This document shows, piece by piece, positions 42,029-44,437 of a DNA stretch of 44,437 nt (within the stretch, counting starts at the first letter, position 1; every line of letters starts with the position of its first letter). Under the pieces are notes generated by a model. It was not told where the DNA came from, made no database searches, and worked only from the letters and a program-made list of their open reading frames with translations. Position numbers and translations under genes: made by a program. Source of the DNA: Algoriphagus alkaliphilus (GTDB lineage: Bacteria; Bacteroidota; Bacteroidia; Cytophagales; Cyclobacteriaceae). The stretch covers positions 1 to 44,437 of the forward strand of contig NZ_FMXE01000037.1 in NCBI RefSeq assembly GCF_900103735.1. Reading direction: 5' to 3'.

Positions 42029-42654
42029 TGCTTGAGCAATTTTGGAATGTCAGAGATCAGTTGGTCTACCTGATCTGATTTGGTTCCGTCATACACGCCC
42101 CGAATCCGACCTTTTCCATCAATCAAAAGGAAGGCTCCGCTGTGAAGGAATCCTCCAGGTTCCTGCTGATCTGCCATTGCTGTCGTGAGGTAGCTGGTTT
42201 GACCGATTTCGTAGATCCTTTCCTGTTCTCCTGTCAGGAAATTCCAGGTAGAAGCATCTTCTACACCCAGCTTCTCGGCATAATCTTTCAAAACTGCTTG
42301 TGTGTCGTGTGTCGGGTCAATGGAATGGCTGAGAATCATAAAGTTCGGTTGATCCTTATATTTCTCATACACTCTGAGCATCTCCTTTTTCATAATCGGG
42401 CAAATCGTAGGGCAGGAGGTGAAAAAGAAATCTGCGACATAGATTTTATCTTCAACATCCTCATTGGAGATGGTATCGCCCATTTGGTTGACAAAAGCAA
42501 AGTCCGCAATTCTATGATAAACGGTGTCCTGATTATCATCCGCGTAGCGCTCACCCAGGATCGGAAGCTCAGCCGAGGCAGTTTTCTCGGAAGCCGGCTG
42601 ACAGGAAAATCCTAAAATCACAAGTAATCCCAGCAGTATATAGGTTCTGTTCAT
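42025..42654 (-). CDS. SCO1/SenC-family copper-delivery protein
   Basis: 209 residues, lipoprotein signal with lipobox LGFSC. The thioredoxin-fold domain has the copper-binding FFTSCPTICPIMKKEML (CxxxC) and the distant His in SHSIDPTHDT. SCO proteins insert copper into the CuA centre of cytochrome oxidase or keep its cysteines reduced. The gene overlaps both neighbours by 4 bp (cytochrome c and hemJ), forming a compact operon for haem/copper respiration. Confidence 0.94.
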   Translation of the reverse strand: MNRTYILLGLLVILGFSCQPASEKTASAELPILGERYADDNQDTVYHRIADFAFVNQMGDTISNEDVEDKIYVADFFFTSCPTICPIMKKEMLRVYEKYKDQPNFMILSHSIDPTHDTQAVLKDYAEKLGVEDASTWNFLTGEQERIYEIGQTSYLTTAMADQQEPGGFLHSGAFLLIDGKGRIRGVYDGTKSDQVDQLISDIPKLLKQ

Positions 42655-43193
42655 TTTTCTTTTTTGAGTCTATATTTTTTGTAGAGCCGTATTCCTAGCA
42701 TGAGCGTCAGGGACAATCCTATCAAACCCAAAATGCCCCAAACCATGCTAATTGTGCTCTTAAGGACGATCAGGAATACTATGGCAAAAAGCAAAATTGT
42801 AGAAGCTTCGTTCCAAATGCGGAGTTGGGTAGATGTCCATCTTGCTTTCCCGCTTTGAAGTTCCCTGAACAGCACATGACAAAAAGCATGGTAGATGTAT
42901 AACAAAACCACAAAGCCCAATTTGGCATGCATGAATCCCAGCTCCATGTAGTCCCATCGATACATCAAAACCCAAGTTCCAAATATCAGTGTCAAAACAG
43001 CAGAGGGCCAAGTAATGATATACCAAAGCCTGCTTGACATCAGGTCAAGCTGGGGTTTTAGGATGTTTCGTTCCAGTTCAGGTTTTTGAAGGGCCTCAGT
43101 TTGGTAGATAAATAAGCGGACGATATAGAAAAGCCCTGCAAACCAAGTGACTACGAAAATGATATGAAGCGCCTTGACGTACTCGAAAGTCAT
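42651..43193 (-). CDS. hemJ: HemJ-like protoporphyrinogen IX oxidase
   Basis: 180 residues with four or five membrane helices, of the UPF0093/HemJ type: YVKALHIIFVVTWFAGLFYI with the conserved His near residue 10, then SRLWYIITWPSAVLTLIFG and FMHAKLGFVVLLYIYH, where His and Lys are family-conserved. HemJ oxidises protoporphyrinogen to protoporphyrin IX in haem synthesis. The usual His in the FVYH position reads IYQ here. It is the first gene of the hemJ-sco-cytochrome operon. CopD-like membrane proteins are related in shape but do not share these motifs. Confidence 0.85.
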   Translation of the reverse strand: MTFEYVKALHIIFVVTWFAGLFYIVRLFIYQTEALQKPELERNILKPQLDLMSSRLWYIITWPSAVLTLIFGTWVLMYRWDYMELGFMHAKLGFVVLLYIYHAFCHVLFRELQSGKARWTSTQLRIWNEASTILLFAIVFLIVLKSTISMVWGILGLIGLSLTLMLGIRLYKKYRLKKEK

Positions 43194-43247
43194 TGTCAGA
43201 ATTTTGGGCTAAATTAAGGTCTAAACCCCGTAAACCCGCCAAAGTTT

Positions 43248-43652
43248 TTGAAAAGGAATAAACTGATTTTCTATTTGATCGGAGCAGTGGTACTGATTAT
43301 CCTGTTTCAGATCGTAAGTTCCAGCCTCTCACAGCCTGGATTGCAACAATTCGAAGGAAAATATGAAGAAATCGGATTCTATCGAAATGAAAATAATACC
43401 GGGCCAGTACTCCGGATTTACGCAATTCGGGTTTTGGATTCAGATTTAGTCTGGATGAAGGATTTTGCCGACGCTCAGCCCCATACAAAATATGGCAAAA
43501 CCCTGGTTTTCTTTTTCTCAGATCAGCTCAATGAAAAAGTCAAACTTTCCCCACAGGAGCCTTACTTTTCTGAGGATTTTCGGGAATTTCTTGTGGCAGC
43601 GTACGAAAAGACACCCATGGGCGAAAGCCGCTTTCAAGTTATCAATCCATGA
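43248..43652 (+). CDS. Small membrane-anchored protein of unknown function
   Basis: 134 residues beginning at a TTG codon; no ATG lies near the start and the frame is coherent from there. An N-terminal membrane helix (about 7-25, LIFYLIGAVVLIILFQIV) is followed by a soluble domain with DSDLVWMKDFADAQPHTKYG and TLVFFFSDQL. I recognise no family. The divergent neighbour is hemJ (54 bp apart). Its 3' end overlaps by 11 bp the end of a truncated aminopeptidase gene on the other strand. Confidence 0.65.
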   Translation: MKRNKLIFYLIGAVVLIILFQIVSSSLSQPGLQQFEGKYEEIGFYRNENNTGPVLRIYAIRVLDSDLVWMKDFADAQPHTKYGKTLVFFFSDQLNEKVKLSPQEPYFSEDFREFLVAAYEKTPMGESRFQVINP

Positions 43653-43917
43653 AATCGAGCCTGCCTGCGGCCATAGCCGTCAGATTGTCCCCGAAAATGA
43701 TCTCCACATCCCGTTCAATGTCGATCACTGCAGCGAGTCCAGGCATATTCAAACCAAAGAAATAAAGGAAGGTACTGTCCTGCCTGAACGGATACCAGTT
43801 GTCTTTGAAGTTGACGCTGCTTTCTTCATTTCCAAGAAAAAGAAGCAGGCCTGAGCCCATTTTCTTCTTCAGTTGGTTCCTTCTTTCGATGTAAGTTTCC
43901 TTGGGAAAAGTGTTCAT
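43642..43917 (-). pseudogene. Xaa-Pro aminopeptidase, N-terminal fragment only
   Basis: 91 residues from the ATG at 43917 match the start of the AMP_N domain of Xaa-Pro aminopeptidase (TYIERRNQLKKKMGSGLLLF, LGNEESS, WYPFRQDSTFLYFFGLNMPG, VDIERDVEIIFGDNLT). After about residue 78 the similarity stops, the frame ends within 13 residues, and the metal-binding catalytic domain (normally to about 430 residues) is absent. The DNA beyond this point on that strand belongs to the opposite-strand small membrane gene. It is therefore the remnant of a deletion or rearrangement. The breakpoint must be near 43680. Confidence 0.85.
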
Positions 43918-44003
43918 AATCAATTTTTTATAATTTTTTTCTCCATAATATTCTGTTTTAAAATCCCTTTAAACCAAGGAAATCGTTTTTAAAACCCATA
44001 TCA

Positions 44004-44128
44004 CCCCTTGCGGGGTTTTATTGCATGCATTCTCAAACTATTCTATAATAATTCCAGCCATTCTGGCTTTTAAATCCCGAAGGGATGAAAGGATTATAGA
44101 TTTAGTGGTGTTTATCAGAAAGGATAAC
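44004..44128. repeat. REP-like hairpins between the peptidase remnant and the AbrB-like gene
   Basis: Several small stems follow one another: ccccttgcgggg (44004-44015), ccagccattctgg (about 44054-44066), atcccgaagggat (44074-44086) and ccccagaggg (about 44126). The stem atccc/gggat with loop gaa is flanked by an outer inverted pair (ctataataattcc and ggattatag). The design of short stem with 3-nt loop is like the cassettes at 2134-3661, but the sequences differ. Confidence 0.6.
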
Positions 44129-44188
44129 CCCAGAGGGCATTGGCGTTAACTTAAGGCTTATACCCCTATTAGAGAGATAGTTCCTCTC

Positions 44189-44389
44189 TTATTTTTTAGC
44201 CTTCTTCTTCAGAAATGATTCTTTTTTAATTACCCTTTTCAAAACAAAGGTATTCCTGTCCTCTATCTCCCATTCCAATTCTTCTGCTTTTTCTATATCA
44301 CAAGACTCTGCCAGAGCCGCAGGAAAATTGATATAATAGGAACTGGTTTTTCCTCTTTCAACTCTTTGAATTTTAACTTTATAGCCCAT
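44189..44389 (-). CDS. AbrB/MazE-like small DNA-binding protein
   Basis: 66 residues with a swapped-hairpin-like pattern: KVKIQRVERGKTSSYYINFP, AALAESCDIEKAEELEWEIE and DRNTFVLKRVIKK, then a Lys-rich tail. This fits the SpoVT/AbrB fold of transition-state regulators and antitoxins. No toxin gene is visible within the window on the downstream side; the upstream side is cut by the window end. In some genomes such genes accompany transposases. A near-palindrome lies in front of it, suited to autoregulation. Fold assignment is moderate, function unknown. Confidence 0.6.
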   Translation of the reverse strand: MGYKVKIQRVERGKTSSYYINFPAALAESCDIEKAEELEWEIEDRNTFVLKRVIKKESFLKKKAKK

Positions 44390-44403
44390 ATTTTTTATGA
44401 TTT

Positions 44404-44427
44404 TATAATAGTATATTTACTGTTATA
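44404..44427. promoter_or_regulatory. Near-perfect 24-bp palindrome before the AbrB-like gene
   Basis: The arms tataatagtata and tttactgttata match in 20 of 24 positions of the dyad. It lies 15-38 bp before the start codon on the minus strand, a usual place for an autoregulatory operator. Confidence 0.5.
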
Positions 44428-44437
44428 AATGTAAAAC

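Overview
The window looks like a chromosomal segment of a Bacteroidota bacterium of the Cytophagales type, most likely an Algoriphagus/Cyclobacteriaceae-like marine or freshwater heterotroph. That placement is inference. It rests on a TonB-dependent receptor with a carboxypeptidase-like N-terminus, a LytS/LytTR pair, a fused NagB/PIG-L gene, a DUF4230 protein, a propeller-type sensor kinase, weak Shine-Dalgarno sequences, and a few candidate promoters of the TTTG-N18/19-TAnnTTTG type. No rRNA, tRNA or CRISPR array was seen.

Layout. 1-356: the 3' end of a group II intron (maturase C-terminus plus ribozyme tail). 633-1973: ffh. 2134-3661: four copies of a four-hairpin REP-like cassette, one of which carries an IS200/IS605-type Y1 transposase gene; part of the block is tandemly duplicated with a 272-bp period. 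3754-6204, minus strand: guanine deaminase and a LytTR response regulator/LytS kinase pair. 6553-9072: a TonB-dependent receptor. 9544-12373, minus strand: pyruvate dehydrogenase E1 beta, a frameshifted aldehyde dehydrogenase and an exported rhodanese. 12443-17524: a phosphodiesterase, an exported Gfo/Idh/MocA oxidoreductase coupled to a GH43 glycosidase, DUF3820, and a luciferase-like oxidoreductase. 17579-20490, minus strand: a lipoprotein rhodanese and proBA. 20684-25019: a UbiA prenyltransferase, a second Gfo/Idh/MocA protein with a twin-arginine-like leader, DUF4230, and a nitrilase. 25213-26686: a six-cysteine secreted NVEALA-like peptide followed by a lipoprotein beta-propeller. 26746-32740, minus strand: ROK kinase, NagB/PIG-L fusion, CBS-DUF294 protein and sucD. 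33057-40175: a co-directional cluster of a propeller sensor kinase, a receiver-kinase hybrid, a MacB/LolCDE-type ABC transporter with a His-rich periplasmic loop, and an exported CFFC protein. 40213-43193: an aminotransferase and, after a plus-strand lipoprotein, a hemJ-sco-cytochrome c operon. 43248-44437: a small membrane protein, a truncated Xaa-Pro aminopeptidase, a second group of REP-like hairpins, and an AbrB-like small protein with a palindromic candidate operator.

How the genes work together. ROK kinase and NagB/PIG-L suggest amino-sugar use. The GH43/oxidoreductase pair suggests extracytoplasmic glycan processing. HemJ, SCO and cytochrome c point to haem synthesis and respiratory-chain assembly. 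The 33-40 kb cluster reads as a signal-controlled, possibly metal-linked ABC system. The items most worth a second look are the transposase-bearing hairpin cassette, the secreted Cys-rich peptide with its propeller partner behind a 15-T tract, and the His-rich ABC/CFFC cluster whose hybrid kinase lacks the usual acidic residue next to its phospho-histidine.
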